This document shows, one piece after another, positions 9,218 to 18,499 of a stretch of DNA of 64,000 bases. This stretch comes from QFOX01 sp033763655 (GTDB lineage Bacteria > Pseudomonadota > Alphaproteobacteria > Rickettsiales > UBA3002), in assembly GCA_033763655.1 (NCBI GenBank), contig JANRKD010000026.1, forward strand, positions 62,001 to 126,000. The letters are read 5' to 3'. The notes under the pieces were generated by a model. The model was not told the origin of the DNA. It did not search any database and saw only the letters and a program-made list of their open reading frames with translations. The stretch's first letter is position 1; every line of letters begins with the position of its first letter. The translations under genes were made by a program, and so were the position numbers.

Positions 9218-10108
9218 TTATGCCCCCTTTGCTTGCGGGGCGGAAAAGGCGCTGCGGCAAACCCACCAGGCGGGATAATCTCGCATGAGCTGCGCGTGCG
9301 CCGCCGTCGCGTGGGCCACGTCGGCATAAAGGGCAAAACAGCAGGCACCGCTGCCGGTCATGCGCACCAAATCGGGCGCCGGCTGTAATGTTTCAAGCGC
9401 CAGCAGCACCTCGGCGACATGCGGGCTTACCGCAATCGCCGCCGGTTGCAGGTGGTTGCGCGTGCGCCGCAGTGCGGCCAGCAATTCCGCCGCCTCCGCT
9501 ATGGAATCACCCGGCCAGCGCGTGGCGCGCGGCGACGGCAAACGCGCGAACGCCGCATAGACCTCCGCCGTCAGCAGGGGCACGCGCGGATGCACCAGCA
9601 GCACCGACAGCGGCGGCAACGGCGCTGCCAGCGGGGTCAGCACCTCGCCGATGCCGCGCGCGAACGCCGGCACGCCCGCAAGGCACATCGGCACATCCGC
9701 CCCGAGAGGCAACGCCAGCGCCTGCAGTTCGGCGAGGCTGAGGTTTAACCCCCAGCCGTGATTCAGCCCGTGCAGGGCCGCTGCCGCATCCGCCGAGCCG
9801 CCGCCCAGCCCCGCGCCGACAGGGATGTTTTTGGTCAGCGAAAGCTTCGCGCCGCCGCCATAGCCGGTATGCGCCTGCAAGACCCGTGCGGCTTTGAGCA
9901 CGAGATTATTTTCCACCGCCCCGGCAGCATCGGCAAACGCGCCATCGCTCTCAAGGCTGAGCGTATCCGCCGCCTCGATACGCAACGCATCGGCAAGTTC
10001 GGTGAACGCCACGAGCGACTCCACCGCATGGTAGCCATTCGCCAGACGGCCTTCAATATGCAGAAAAAGATTCAGCTTGGCGGGCGCACGCAGCGTGATC
10101 GGCAGCAC
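9218..10108 (-). CDS. ispE: 4-diphosphocytidyl-2-C-methyl-D-erythritol kinase
   Basis: ATP-dependent kinase of the MEP isoprenoid pathway, cytosolic, GHMP kinase family. Start chosen as GTG at 10108: it gives 296 residues beginning LPITLRAPAKLNLFLH, the normal N-terminus of the family, and follows the stop of the upstream TPR gene by one base, suggesting translational coupling. A longer in-frame ATG at 10327 would lie wholly inside that gene. Key features are Lys11, the ATP-binding glycine loop PVGAGLGGGSADAA (96-109) and the catalytic Asp138 in GADVP. The C-terminus has the family motif MTGSGACCFAL. Confidence 0.95.
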   Translation of the reverse strand: MLPITLRAPAKLNLFLHIEGRLANGYHAVESLVAFTELADALRIEAADTLSLESDGAFADAAGAVENNLVLKAARVLQAHTGYGGGAKLSLTKNIPVGAGLGGGSADAAAALHGLNHGWGLNLSLAELQALALPLGADVPMCLAGVPAFARGIGEVLTPLAAPLPPLSVLLVHPRVPLLTAEVYAAFARLPSPRATRWPGDSIAEAAELLAALRRTRNHLQPAAIAVSPHVAEVLLALETLQPAPDLVRMTGSGACCFALYADVAHATAAHAQLMRDYPAWWVCRSAFSAPQAKGA

Positions 10109-10109
10109 C

Positions 10110-11921
10110 CTATTGCACCTGTGTGCGTGCCGGAGTGGTCGCCACCCGCGAGGCCTTGGCGCTCGGCGCAACAAATACCGGCAGGCCATGCGCCAGCTTA
10201 TCGCGCAGGGCGGAAGCCGCCTGTGGGTCGGGCTTGAAGGCCAGTGCCCGCTCCCACTGGAAGCGCGCTTCCGTGGTGCGGCCAACACGCCAATACGCAT
10301 CCCCCAGATGGTCGTTGACGGTCGCATCGTCGGGCATCATCTCAATCGCGCGCTCGAAGTTCCTGACCGCCGGATTAAAATCCCCCGCCAGGTAATAAGC
10401 CCAGCCGACAGAATCGAGGATATGCGCATCATCGGGCCGCTGCGAGGCGGCGCTCTCGAGATATTCACGCGCCTGCACAAGGTTGCGGTTCATGCTCAGC
10501 CAGCTATAGGCGAGGTAATTCAGCACATCCGGCTGTTCCGGCTGCAAGGTCAGCGCCCGCATGAAATCGGCCTCGGCGCTGTCCCAATCGCCGGCGCGCT
10601 CGTAGCTGATGCCGCGCGCATAAAGCAGCGGCCAATCGTTCGCCGCGAGCGGCTCGGTCCGGGCGATGGCCACCCCATAGCTTTCCGCCGCCGCCGCGTA
10701 GTGTTTTGCATCGCGCTCCATATCGCCTTTGGTGATGAGGGCGGTGGCATCGTCCGGGTAGTTGCTGGCAAGCGCTTCGAGCAGATCCATCGCTTTGGAT
10801 TTTTGCCCGAGCGCCTCATAATTCAGGGATTTCCGCACCTGCGCGCGGCGATAGAACACGCTGCCTTCGGGAATGGCATCGTAGGTGGCAATCGCCCGTT
10901 TATAATCCCCGACCTGCTCGTAAAGATTCGCGAGCATCAGCTGCGCGGGGGGCAGGTTCGGGCGCAATTCGAGCGCAATGCGCAAATAGAGGAAAGTATC
11001 CTGCGTCGCGTTTTCGCCAAAGAGAATGCTCGCGGTGGTAAAAAACAGCTCAGCAAGGCCTTGCTTGGCATCACCCACCAGCGGTTTGGGTGGGCTGCCT
11101 GCTACCCGTTTGGGCGGGATCAGGGTCGATTGCGGGTTGGCTTTAACATAGGCATCGAAGAGGGCCTGCGCCTCCTCGACGCGGCCATGGCGCTCGGCGA
11201 AATTGGCCATCGCCTCGATCACGCGGTAGGGTGTCGCCGCCGCATCGGCCCCCGCCTTGGCATAGGCCGCTTTGGCCGCCGCTTCGTTGCCCAGCACATC
11301 GTTCATCAGCGCCGTGTGGTAATTGATAAACGGCGCGAAGAACCCGGCCTTATCAATAGCGGCGCGCAAATCGACCGTGTGTTTGCGGTTTTCTTCCGCC
11401 ACCGCAATCCACTCCAGCATGACCGGGCGGATAAGCCCGAACAGCCCCGCCCCCGGCGCCTGTTCGAGCGTGGCACGGGCGGCGGCAAAATCATTCGCCT
11501 TCACGCTTTCAAGCATCAGCAGGCTGGCGACCAGCGGGTCGGTGTTTTTGTTCTGCGCGAGTTTTCGTGCCAGTTTGGTGGCGGTTTCGATATTGCCTGC
11601 CAGCAATTGCACCCGCATGGTTTCCTGCTGCAAGCCTTCGTTCTGCGGGTCATGCGCGAGGGTCGCGCTCAAATAGCGGGCGGCTTCCTGCAGATCCTGA
11701 TTATGCTTGGCAAAACGGCCCGAAAGAAAGCTCCCCGCAAGGCCCGGACGTATCTCGGCACTGGGTCTGGCCAGCGCCTCCCCCGCCGCCGAGGCGCGGC
11801 GCTCCTTCTCGGGTTTGTGGCGCAAATCGTCGCCATAGGCGGGATTTACCCCGAATGCGAGGCAGGCCGCCGCCAGCAGGCACTGCCGAAACCCAAGACT
11901 TTTGGCCGGTTTCGTCACCAT
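10110..11921 (-). CDS. Exported tetratricopeptide-repeat protein
   Basis: About 603 residues from the ATG at 11921, which yields a plausible signal peptide (Lys-rich start, then CLLAAACLAFGVNPAYG); an ATG at 11951 is also in frame. Most of the rest is helical TPR repeats, clearest in the C-terminal third, where units such as DDAHILDSVGWAYYLAGDF repeat at about 34 residues. Such proteins, placed before ispE, occur in many Alphaproteobacteria, probably as periplasmic or outer-membrane scaffolds; the specific role is unknown. It abuts ispE by one base. Confidence 0.85.
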   Translation of the reverse strand: MVTKPAKSLGFRQCLLAAACLAFGVNPAYGDDLRHKPEKERRASAAGEALARPSAEIRPGLAGSFLSGRFAKHNQDLQEAARYLSATLAHDPQNEGLQQETMRVQLLAGNIETATKLARKLAQNKNTDPLVASLLMLESVKANDFAAARATLEQAPGAGLFGLIRPVMLEWIAVAEENRKHTVDLRAAIDKAGFFAPFINYHTALMNDVLGNEAAAKAAYAKAGADAAATPYRVIEAMANFAERHGRVEEAQALFDAYVKANPQSTLIPPKRVAGSPPKPLVGDAKQGLAELFFTTASILFGENATQDTFLYLRIALELRPNLPPAQLMLANLYEQVGDYKRAIATYDAIPEGSVFYRRAQVRKSLNYEALGQKSKAMDLLEALASNYPDDATALITKGDMERDAKHYAAAAESYGVAIARTEPLAANDWPLLYARGISYERAGDWDSAEADFMRALTLQPEQPDVLNYLAYSWLSMNRNLVQAREYLESAASQRPDDAHILDSVGWAYYLAGDFNPAVRNFERAIEMMPDDATVNDHLGDAYWRVGRTTEARFQWERALAFKPDPQAASALRDKLAHGLPVFVAPSAKASRVATTPARTQVQ

Positions 11922-12024
11922 CCGACACTTTCGAAGGAAAACTGCTTGCATGAACGCATCTTTACATTATATTGCCGCGCCTATCAAATGAAATGCGCGC
12001 CCAGCGTGCGAACACGAGGAAGCC

Positions 12025-12222
12025 ATGAGCAGTAAGAACAACCCAGAACTACGCGGCGCGATTACCGAACTGCGCAAATACAAAGGCAAGACGGTGAAAC
12101 CCTGCCGTGTGATTGACCCCGCGCGCGGGATTGATTTCATCGGCGCGGCGTTTGAATCCGGCGAGATCGTGATCGATGCCATCACCAAACGCCCCATCCC
12201 CTACAAGGCGATTTACGGCTAA
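12025..12222 (+). CDS. Small conserved-looking protein of unknown function
   Basis: 65 residues, basic N-terminal half, no membrane segment or Cys pair. A ribosome site (GAGGAAG) stands before the ATG and a strong terminator follows, so it looks like a self-contained single-gene transcript. The phrase IDFIGAAFESGEIVIDAITKR suggests a small beta-rich fold. I do not recognise the family. Confidence 0.65.
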   Translation: MSSKNNPELRGAITELRKYKGKTVKPCRVIDPARGIDFIGAAFESGEIVIDAITKRPIPYKAIYG

Positions 12223-12276
12223 GCAAAAAATCCTGGGATTCTGGCCTTCTCGGTCAGACTTTCTTGCAGACACACA

Positions 12277-12310
12277 GGGGGCACAATGATTGATGGTGCC
12301 CCCTTTTTTT
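12277..12310 (+). terminator. Rho-independent terminator after the small gene
   Basis: Stem GGGGGCAC / GTGCCCCC around a 10-11-nt AT-rich loop, followed by seven T. The arms share the GGGxGCACAATGA sequence of the hairpins at 9181, 25112 and 37312. Confidence 0.9.
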
Positions 12311-12360
12311 GCGCGTCTTCATGACGGGGCGGGAATGACGTGGGGTGAGGTTGGCACCAT

Positions 12361-12410
12361 TTTTTACCACGCGACTCTCGACTCTCGCCACGCGACGCTT
12401 CTCTTGCTAC
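12361..12410 (+). repeat. Dispersed GACTCTC-type intergenic repeat, copy 1
   Basis: ACGCGACTCTCGACTCTC followed by CCACGCGAC and TTCTCTTGCTACCC. Almost the same ~45-bp unit occurs in reverse at about 32092-32135, and related pieces lie at 37540-37590 and 37800. It ends directly at the stop codon of the ETF-QO gene. Preceding bases (12329-12356) resemble the GTGGGGTTGG pieces found in the two large repeat regions. Confidence 0.75.
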
Positions 12411-12411
12411 C

Positions 12412-14016
12412 CTACATATTCCCGTAATTCGGCCCGCCGCCACCTTCGGGCGTGGTCCAGACGATATTCTGCGTCGGGTCTTTAATGTCGCAGGTTTTGC
12501 AATGCACGCAATTCTGTGCGTTAATCTGCAAGCGGGTAGCGCCGCCCTCACCCACCATTTCGTATACCCCCGCCGGGCAATAACGCTGCTCGGGCGCGTC
12601 ATAAACCGGCAGGTTATATGCCACCGGCACCTGCGCATCCTTCAGCGTCAGGTGTGTGGGCTGGTCTTCCTCGTGGTTGGTATTTGACAGATACACCGAC
12701 GAAAGCCGGTCGAAACTGACCACCCCATCGGGCGGCGGATAGTGGATTTTCCGGCAGGAAGCAGCCGGTTTCAGCGCCGCATGGTCGGCATGGTGGTTCA
12801 ACGTCCACGGCGCACGGCCACGGAAAAGATAGGTATCGAGCGCCGAAAGCAGCAGCCCCGCCCACAGCCCGAAACGGAATGCCGGACGCACGTTGCGCAC
12901 GGCATACAGCTCTTTGCCCACCCACGACGCCCGCAAGGCCGGTTCGTAGGCAGCCATCTCATGGGTGCCGTTCGCCAATGCTTCTGCCGCTGTATCGGCT
13001 GCCAACATACCCGATTTCATCGCGGTGTGGCTGCCTTTGATGCGCGGCACGTTCAGAAACCCCGCCGCACAGCCAATCAGCGCACCGCCCGGAAACGTGA
13101 GCTTGGGAATCGACTGCCAGCCGCCTTCGTTCAGCGCCCGTGCACCATAGGCCAGCCGCTTGCCACCTTCAAACAGTGGGCGGACTTTCGGATGGGTTTT
13201 AAAACGCTGGAACTCCCTGAACGGGTCGAGATGCGGGTTGCTGTAATCGAGCCCGACCACAAAACCGACCGCGACCTGATGGTCGTCGAGATGGTAAATA
13301 AACGAACCGCCGTAGGTCGCGGCATCCATCGGCCAACCGATGCTATGCTCAACCCGACCCGGCTGATGTTTTTCGGGCGCCACCTGCCAGATTTCCTTGA
13401 TGCCGATGCCGTACGTCTGCGGCGACACTCCCTCGCGCAGGGCGAATTCGTCCATCAATTTCTGCGACAATGAACCACGGCAGCCCTCGGCAAAAAGCGT
13501 CAACTTCGCGCGCAGCTCCATCGGTGGCTGGTAGGTGGCTTTGTGCTCGCCCTGTTTGCCAACCCCAAATGCGCCGGTGCGGACGCCTTTGACGGCGCCG
13601 TCCTCGATAATCGCCTCAGCGCCGGTGAAGCCAGGGAAAATCTGTACGCCCAACCCTTCCGCCTGCCCGGCCAGCCAGCGGCAGAGATTGGCCAGCGAGA
13701 TAATGTAATTCCCGTGGTTTTTCATCTGCGGTGGCGTCGGCAGGCGGAACTTACCTGCCCGCGTGAGCAGGTGAAAAGCATCGCTTGTCACCGGCACGTT
13801 CAGCGGCGCACCGCGTTCCTTCCAATCAGGCAGCAATTCGTTGAGGGCGATGGGGTCGAACACCGCGCCCGAGAGAATATGTGCCCCCACCTCGGAGCCT
13901 TTTTCGATGAGGATAACCGTACTGTCGGGTGCCCGTTGCTTGAGGCGGATTGCAGCGGATAACCCGGCAGGCCCAGCCCCCACAATCACTACGTCGCATT
14001 CCATGATATCGGTCAT
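12412..14016 (-). CDS. Electron transfer flavoprotein-ubiquinone oxidoreductase
   Basis: Membrane-associated flavoprotein passing electrons from ETF (fatty-acid and amino-acid oxidation) to ubiquinone. 534 residues. The N-terminal FAD-binding motif is VIVGAGPAGLSAAIRL near residues 10-25, with a Glu-ending second strand (ILIEKG). The C-terminal 4Fe-4S domain has Cys480, 503, 506 and 509 in the order CPAGVYE...NCVHCKTCDIKDP. Length and ends match the family. The ETF subunits themselves are not in this window. Confidence 0.96.
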   Translation of the reverse strand: MTDIMECDVVIVGAGPAGLSAAIRLKQRAPDSTVILIEKGSEVGAHILSGAVFDPIALNELLPDWKERGAPLNVPVTSDAFHLLTRAGKFRLPTPPQMKNHGNYIISLANLCRWLAGQAEGLGVQIFPGFTGAEAIIEDGAVKGVRTGAFGVGKQGEHKATYQPPMELRAKLTLFAEGCRGSLSQKLMDEFALREGVSPQTYGIGIKEIWQVAPEKHQPGRVEHSIGWPMDAATYGGSFIYHLDDHQVAVGFVVGLDYSNPHLDPFREFQRFKTHPKVRPLFEGGKRLAYGARALNEGGWQSIPKLTFPGGALIGCAAGFLNVPRIKGSHTAMKSGMLAADTAAEALANGTHEMAAYEPALRASWVGKELYAVRNVRPAFRFGLWAGLLLSALDTYLFRGRAPWTLNHHADHAALKPAASCRKIHYPPPDGVVSFDRLSSVYLSNTNHEEDQPTHLTLKDAQVPVAYNLPVYDAPEQRYCPAGVYEMVGEGGATRLQINAQNCVHCKTCDIKDPTQNIVWTTPEGGGGPNYGNM

Positions 14017-14070
14017 GGCGCTAATCTAACATGATTAAAAGAGCGGTGAAAGTGCCAAGATGGCAACAGG

Positions 14071-14301
14071 TTAGCGCATAGGCACCTTGGGCTTCTCTTG
14101 CCTGACGTCGCCACCCGCATGACTGCGATCCGGGGGCAATTGCGTATTATCACCATCATGGCGTATGCCCGTCCCGCCAAGATCAACACCGAACAATTTA
14201 TCGGCGAGCAGCTTCGCTATCACATGCCCATCCACCACCTGAACAAACCCGGCAGCCGCGGCGGTTGCCGCCTCACTGAGAATCAGCCCTTCCCTAGCCA
14301 T
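14071..14301 (-). CDS. Possible small hypothetical protein
   Basis: 76-codon frame whose ATG overlaps the stop of the 97-residue gene upstream by 8 bp, an arrangement that favours a coupled gene. The N-terminal half is Ala-rich and helical, the second half polar. No family recognised. Codon use is mixed, and a similarly long frame exists on the other strand, so this could be chance. Confidence 0.35.
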   Translation of the reverse strand: MAREGLILSEAATAAAAGFVQVVDGHVIAKLLADKLFGVDLGGTGIRHDGDNTQLPPDRSHAGGDVRQEKPKVPMR

Positions 14302-14587
14302 ATTTCACCCCCTGCTGCTCCATATCGAGGGAATCGAGAAACTCAATCGCGCGGCGCTGCGATTCGAGGGTCGGCAGGCTCAGCGCCACCAGCTCCTTCG
14401 CCTGCTTGACCTTGCGCATATTCACCCCGCACGAAGCCAGATGCCCGCGGTTGCTGCTCATGCGCGGGTCGGACATCAGCGCCTTGGCATATTCGACATC
14501 GGCATAGGCGTCGAGCGCAGACGTCAGCTCGACCACCGCGCGGGCGGCGATATCTGGTGCATAAAATTGCTGTTCGACTAGCTGCAT
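14294..14587 (-). CDS. Small helical hypothetical protein
   Basis: 97 residues, predicted mostly helical, with one Cys; no signal or membrane segment. It is divergent from the uracil-DNA glycosylase gene, with only ~75 bp between the starts. No family recognised, but composition and codon use fit a real gene. Confidence 0.65.
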   Translation of the reverse strand: MQLVEQQFYAPDIAARAVVELTSALDAYADVEYAKALMSDPRMSSNRGHLASCGVNMRKVKQAKELVALSLPTLESQRRAIEFLDSLDMEQQGVKYG

Positions 14588-14661
14588 GGGGTCCTAAGGT
14601 GTAGTTAAACTGCTCACCTTCTCATTATTAGCCGCAATTGATTAATTTTTCGTTAGTGCCC

Positions 14662-15540
14662 ATGAATCCGCAGGAAAATACCGCCCATGCCCTTGATTCC
14701 CTCCGCTGGTATGCGGAGATGGGGGTGGATGTGTGCGTCGAAGCCACACCGCAACCGGTAAAAAAGGAACGCGCTGAAGCCATCCTGCCACCACCTGCCG
14801 CTGGGGGCGCAACCCACGCCCTTTCCCGTGATTCACTGGCGGAAGCTCGCACCGGAAGGGCGACGCGTACCCCTGATGGCGCCCCTCTCCCGCTTACGCA
14901 GGGTGGCGGGACGACGCCACCACCTTCCCTCGCCGCCGCCGTGGCCGAAGCCCGCCAACTGGCCGATGCCGCGCACGACCTGACAGCGCTTGAAGAAGCG
15001 GTGCGCGGCTTTACAGGCTGCGCCCTCAAAAAAACCGCGACCACCACCGTTTTTGCCCAAGGCGTAGCCGCAAGCCGCGTGATGTTTATCGGCGAGGCAC
15101 CGGGCGCGGAGGAGGATCGCAACGGCGTGCCGTTCTGCGGCCCAAGCGGCCAGTTGCTCGACCGTATGCTCGGATTCATCGGCCTCACCCGCACCGAAAA
15201 TTTCTACATCACCAACGCGCTGTTCTGGCGGCCACCGGGAAACCGGCAACCAAGCAAAGAGGAACTGGCTATCTGCAGGCCGTTTGTCGAAAAGCACATC
15301 GCGCTCATCAACCCCAGGCTGCTGGTGCTGGTCGGCGGCACTGCGACGTCAGCTATCCTTGGCGACACACGCGGCATCACCCGCCTGAGGGGGCAGGTCT
15401 TTACCTATCGGAACGATTACATGCCCGCCGAAGTGCCGGTGCATGTCCTCTATCATCCCTCGTATCTTCTGCGCCAACCTTTGGCCAAAAAGCAGGCCTG
15501 GGCGGACATTTTGAAACTGAAAATGGCTCTAACCCACTGA
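14662..15540 (+). CDS. Uracil-DNA glycosylase, family 4/5-like
   Basis: DNA base-excision repair enzyme removing uracil. From ATG 14662 the protein has 292 residues (a TTG at 14638 is also in frame). The catalytic domain begins near residue 105, with FTGCALKK, FIGEAPGAEED (the first active-site motif), GPSGQLLDRML, ITNALFWRPPGNR and the second motif HVLYHPSYLLR. Residues ~40-95 form a Pro/Gly/Thr-rich linker whose DNA holds nested inverted repeats (14804-14885). The cysteines for a 4Fe-4S cluster are only partly recognisable (C in FTGC, VPFC, AICR), so cluster binding is unsure. Confidence 0.93.
   Translation: MNPQENTAHALDSLRWYAEMGVDVCVEATPQPVKKERAEAILPPPAAGGATHALSRDSLAEARTGRATRTPDGAPLPLTQGGGTTPPPSLAAAVAEARQLADAAHDLTALEEAVRGFTGCALKKTATTTVFAQGVAASRVMFIGEAPGAEEDRNGVPFCGPSGQLLDRMLGFIGLTRTENFYITNALFWRPPGNRQPSKEELAICRPFVEKHIALINPRLLVLVGGTATSAILGDTRGITRLRGQVFTYRNDYMPAEVPVHVLYHPSYLLRQPLAKKQAWADILKLKMALTH
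14804..14885. repeat. Nested inverted repeat inside the UDG linker (possible in-frame palindromic element)
   Basis: The outer arms GGGGCGC / GCGCCCC enclose inner arms CGCCCTTTCC (14817-14826) / GGAAGGGCG (14854-14862). The sequence is in frame and codes for the low-complexity linker. It may be a decayed palindromic insertion, but linkers of this enzyme are naturally variable and Pro-rich. Confidence 0.35.
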
Positions 15541-15702
15541 TTTTTGCAGACGGCGCCGTTTAACCCTATTGAATTACAACATTATTATCTTTATTGGTTG
15601 CGCGTTAACGATTTACCCTTTATTAGGGCTGCCCGGCCAAGGCCGAACGCTGTAACAAAACAGTAACTGTCAATAACAATCATCACCAGCCATAATCACC
15701 CT

Positions 15703-17256
15703 ATGACGACGCTATTACGCAGAATTTCCGGCCTGATCGACACGCGGCATATGCCTGCGGTTTCTCGCCTGTGGGTGGCGGCGGCGCTGGCAGTGGGCGT
15801 CATTGCGCTGCTTAACCTCTCCCATCCGACCTCGTATGGCGCGCCCGCATCCTCGGTGGCAGCGGTGGCGGCGACCGCCAACCCGCGCACGCTTTCAGCA
15901 GCCGACCGCAGCCGTTACACCACCCTCCGCGAGGCGCAGGCTCACGGCGATTTTGCCCGCGCCAACGCGCTGCTGGGGCAGGTGGAAAACCGCCTGCTGG
16001 TCGGCCATGTGCTGGCGGCGCGCTACCTCGACACCGCCTACCCGGCCAGCCATGCCGAGCTTGCGGACTGGCTCAGCCGTTACAGCGATCACCCTGAAAC
16101 AGCGCGGATGGCCGAACTCGCAGCGCGGCGTGGTCTGGCGGTGCATTTGCCAAAAACCGTCCTCCCCCTGCGTGGCGAAGGCTACACCGACCACGAGGGC
16201 CGCAACGCCATGCCCGACCACTGGTTCACGGCGCTGGGCCTGTGGCGCGACGGGAATTATGCGCAGGCGCGGCCTATTTTCGCCCGTGTCAGTGCCGATG
16301 AATCCCTCTCGCAATGGCAGCGCGCGGCGGCCTATTACTGGGTTTACCGCGCCGATAAAAAACTCAAAAATATGCGCGATGCCCGCACCGCACTGGCGCA
16401 GGCCGCAAGCTACCAGACCACCTTCTACGGCCTGCTCGCCCGCGCCCAGATGGGGATGCCCATCCTGACGCCGCAAGCGCCGGAAGTGCCGAATAACCTG
16501 CGCGACGACCCGCGCGCCATCCGTGCGGCGCTGCTGGTGCAACTGGGCGACACCGCCGCCGCCGAGGAAGAACTGCGCGCCCTCTACAGCGCACTCGACA
16601 AAGGCGCGCGCGGCGGCATCGTCACCCTCGCCAGTGAGCTTGGCCTTTCAAACCTGCAGATGCGCCTCGCGCGCACAGCGGGCCTGAGCAACGCCGAGCA
16701 ACTGTTCGCGCAATACCCCGCGCCACACTACATGCTCGACCTGCATTCGGTGATGGATGCAGCCCTGCTGCTGGCCGTCGCACGCAACGAATCGGGCTTC
16801 CGCGAAATCGCGCATAGCCCCTCGGGCGCCGTCGGCATGATGCAGATGCTGCCTTCGACCGCCCGCGCCGTCGAGCGCCATGTCGGCGAGGCGCTGCTGC
16901 GTACGGCGGATGCTTCGGGCAGCACCGCGCCGATTGCCGAACGCCTGAGCAACCCGGCCTTAAGCGCCCGCTATGGCGCGGAATACCTGAAGCTGCTGAC
17001 GGCGCAACCGGCGATTGGCCGCGATTTGATTCATCTGCTGGTCGGCTACAATGCCGGCCCCGGCACGGTGGCCAACTGGAAAGCCGCCGCCCGCACCCTG
17101 CGCGACCCGCTGCTTTATATCGAGTCGATTCCCTACGCCGAAACCCGCAACTATGTGATGCAGGTCGCGGCGCAATACTGGGTCTACCAGCGCATGATGG
17201 ATGAAACGCCGACCTCGCTTTATGCCCTCGCCAAAAGCGAATGGCCGCAGGTTTAG
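15703..17256 (+). CDS. Soluble lytic murein transglycosylase (Slt70-like)
   Basis: Cleaves peptidoglycan glycan strands with formation of anhydromuramic acid; exported. 517 residues: an N-terminal membrane or signal segment (about 22-40), a long helical superhelix (about 60-340), then the SLT domain (about 345-510). The catalytic Glu363 lies in ARNESGF, followed by GAVGMMQMLPSTA and the late NAGPG and YVMQV motifs. This layout is that of Slt70. It stands at the head of a run of same-strand genes (rnhB, DciA-like, DsbA-like). Confidence 0.92.
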   Translation: MTTLLRRISGLIDTRHMPAVSRLWVAAALAVGVIALLNLSHPTSYGAPASSVAAVAATANPRTLSAADRSRYTTLREAQAHGDFARANALLGQVENRLLVGHVLAARYLDTAYPASHAELADWLSRYSDHPETARMAELAARRGLAVHLPKTVLPLRGEGYTDHEGRNAMPDHWFTALGLWRDGNYAQARPIFARVSADESLSQWQRAAAYYWVYRADKKLKNMRDARTALAQAASYQTTFYGLLARAQMGMPILTPQAPEVPNNLRDDPRAIRAALLVQLGDTAAAEEELRALYSALDKGARGGIVTLASELGLSNLQMRLARTAGLSNAEQLFAQYPAPHYMLDLHSVMDAALLLAVARNESGFREIAHSPSGAVGMMQMLPSTARAVERHVGEALLRTADASGSTAPIAERLSNPALSARYGAEYLKLLTAQPAIGRDLIHLLVGYNAGPGTVANWKAAARTLRDPLLYIESIPYAETRNYVMQVAAQYWVYQRMMDETPTSLYALAKSEWPQV

Positions 17257-17334
17257 TGCCACGCCTTGCGCGTTGCATCCCTTCGCCTTATGCGTTACCT
17301 GAAACGTAAGCCATCCTCCTTTCAGGGCAGCCTC

Positions 17335-17949
17335 ATGCCGCATCTTGCCATCGAACAGGAATATCTCCCCGCGCGCGTCTGCGGGGTCGATGAGGCCGGG
17401 CGCGGGCCGTGGGCCGGGCCGGTGGTGGCCGCCGCCGTGCTGTTCCAGCCGCACGATCTTATCCCCCGGGGGCTTAACGACAGCAAAAAACTCAGCCGCC
17501 GCACGCGTGAGCGCCTCTTTGCGCAGATCACGCAGGCCGGGATTATCCACGGTATCGGCATCGCCACGGCGGAGGAGATCGACCAGCGCAACATCTGGGG
17601 GGCGACGCAGCTCGCCATGGGCCGCGCTGTGGCCGCACTGGCCATCGCCCCGGATATGGCGCTGATTGACGGCAACCTGAAACCCGCCGGATTCCCTTGC
17701 CCGACCCGCCCCATCGTCGGCGGCGATGGCATTTCGCTCTCGATTGCTGCTGCGTCGATTATTGCCAAAGTCACCCGCGATCGCCTGATGGATGCGCTGG
17801 CGCATACCTACCCCGCCTATGGGTTCGAGCGCCACGCGGGCTATGGCACAAAACAGCACCGCGAGGCGCTGGCCGCACATGGCCCCTGCCCGGCGCACCG
17901 CCGCAGCTATGCACCCATCCGCGCCCTGCTTGAGGAGATGGCGGCATGA
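17335..17949 (+). CDS. rnhB: Ribonuclease HII
   Basis: Cleaves RNA in RNA-DNA hybrids and at single ribonucleotides in DNA. 204 residues from ATG 17335. The frame is open to 17266, but the family N-terminus (a short lead, then CGVDEAGRG) fits this start. Active-site residues: Asp19 and Glu20 in DEAGRG, Asp111 in LIDGN, plus a later Asp in KVTRDRLMD. The stop overlaps the start of the next gene by 4 bp. Confidence 0.95.
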   Translation: MPHLAIEQEYLPARVCGVDEAGRGPWAGPVVAAAVLFQPHDLIPRGLNDSKKLSRRTRERLFAQITQAGIIHGIGIATAEEIDQRNIWGATQLAMGRAVAALAIAPDMALIDGNLKPAGFPCPTRPIVGGDGISLSIAAASIIAKVTRDRLMDALAHTYPAYGFERHAGYGTKQHREALAAHGPCPAHRRSYAPIRALLEEMAA

Positions 17950-18446
17950 ACGCCGCCGCAAAAAAACCCTTCCGCAAGCGCCGCTTGTTTGCCCGCAGCG
18001 TCAGCGAGGTGGTGAAAGAAGCCACCCAACCCCTGATGCACAAGCAAGGCAAACTCTACAGCGCGCTGCTGAGCGACTGGCCGCAGATTGTCGGCGCTGA
18101 ACGCGCGCGCGTCACCCGTCCCGAGCGCCTGCAATTCCCGACGAACGAGGCCAGCGGCGCAACCTTGCATCTGAGTGCCCGTCCCGCCGCCGCGCCGGAA
18201 CTGGTCTACGCGCAGGAACAGATGCTCGAACAATGCGCGCGTTATTTCGGCTACCGCGCGATTACCCGCCTTATCATCCACGCCACGCATGAGGGGTTTG
18301 CCGCCACCGATGCCACCCCCACGCCGCCGCCGCGCACGGCTGAGGCACCGGCCCTCACGCTGCCGGGCAGCCTGCCTGCGGATATGCGGCAGGCGCTGGA
18401 GCGTCTTTCCACCCATCTCGCATCGGCTAGTGACAAGAAATCCTGA
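17946..18446 (+). CDS. DciA-like protein (DUF721)
   Basis: 166 residues. Basic N-terminus (KKPFRKRRLF), then the DUF721 core with DWPQIVGAERARVTRPERL and a helical tail. DciA is the ancestral loader or operator of the replicative helicase DnaB in bacteria without DnaC; a role in helicase loading is inferred from family only. Overlaps rnhB by 4 bp (ATGA), so it is translationally coupled. Confidence 0.8.
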   Translation: MNAAAKKPFRKRRLFARSVSEVVKEATQPLMHKQGKLYSALLSDWPQIVGAERARVTRPERLQFPTNEASGATLHLSARPAAAPELVYAQEQMLEQCARYFGYRAITRLIIHATHEGFAATDATPTPPPRTAEAPALTLPGSLPADMRQALERLSTHLASASDKKS

Positions 18447-18499
18447 GTGCGTTACACCCGTTGCCAACCCCACGATGACCCCCAACCAAGGAGCGCCCC

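Noticed and set aside
10077..12035. 652-codon plus-strand frame opposite the TPR gene and ispE
   Set aside because: Antisense artefact of high GC; ispE motifs on the other strand are unmistakable.
14098..14409. 103-codon plus-strand frame
   Set aside because: Opposes a more credible gene (14294-14587) and has no ribosome site or family.
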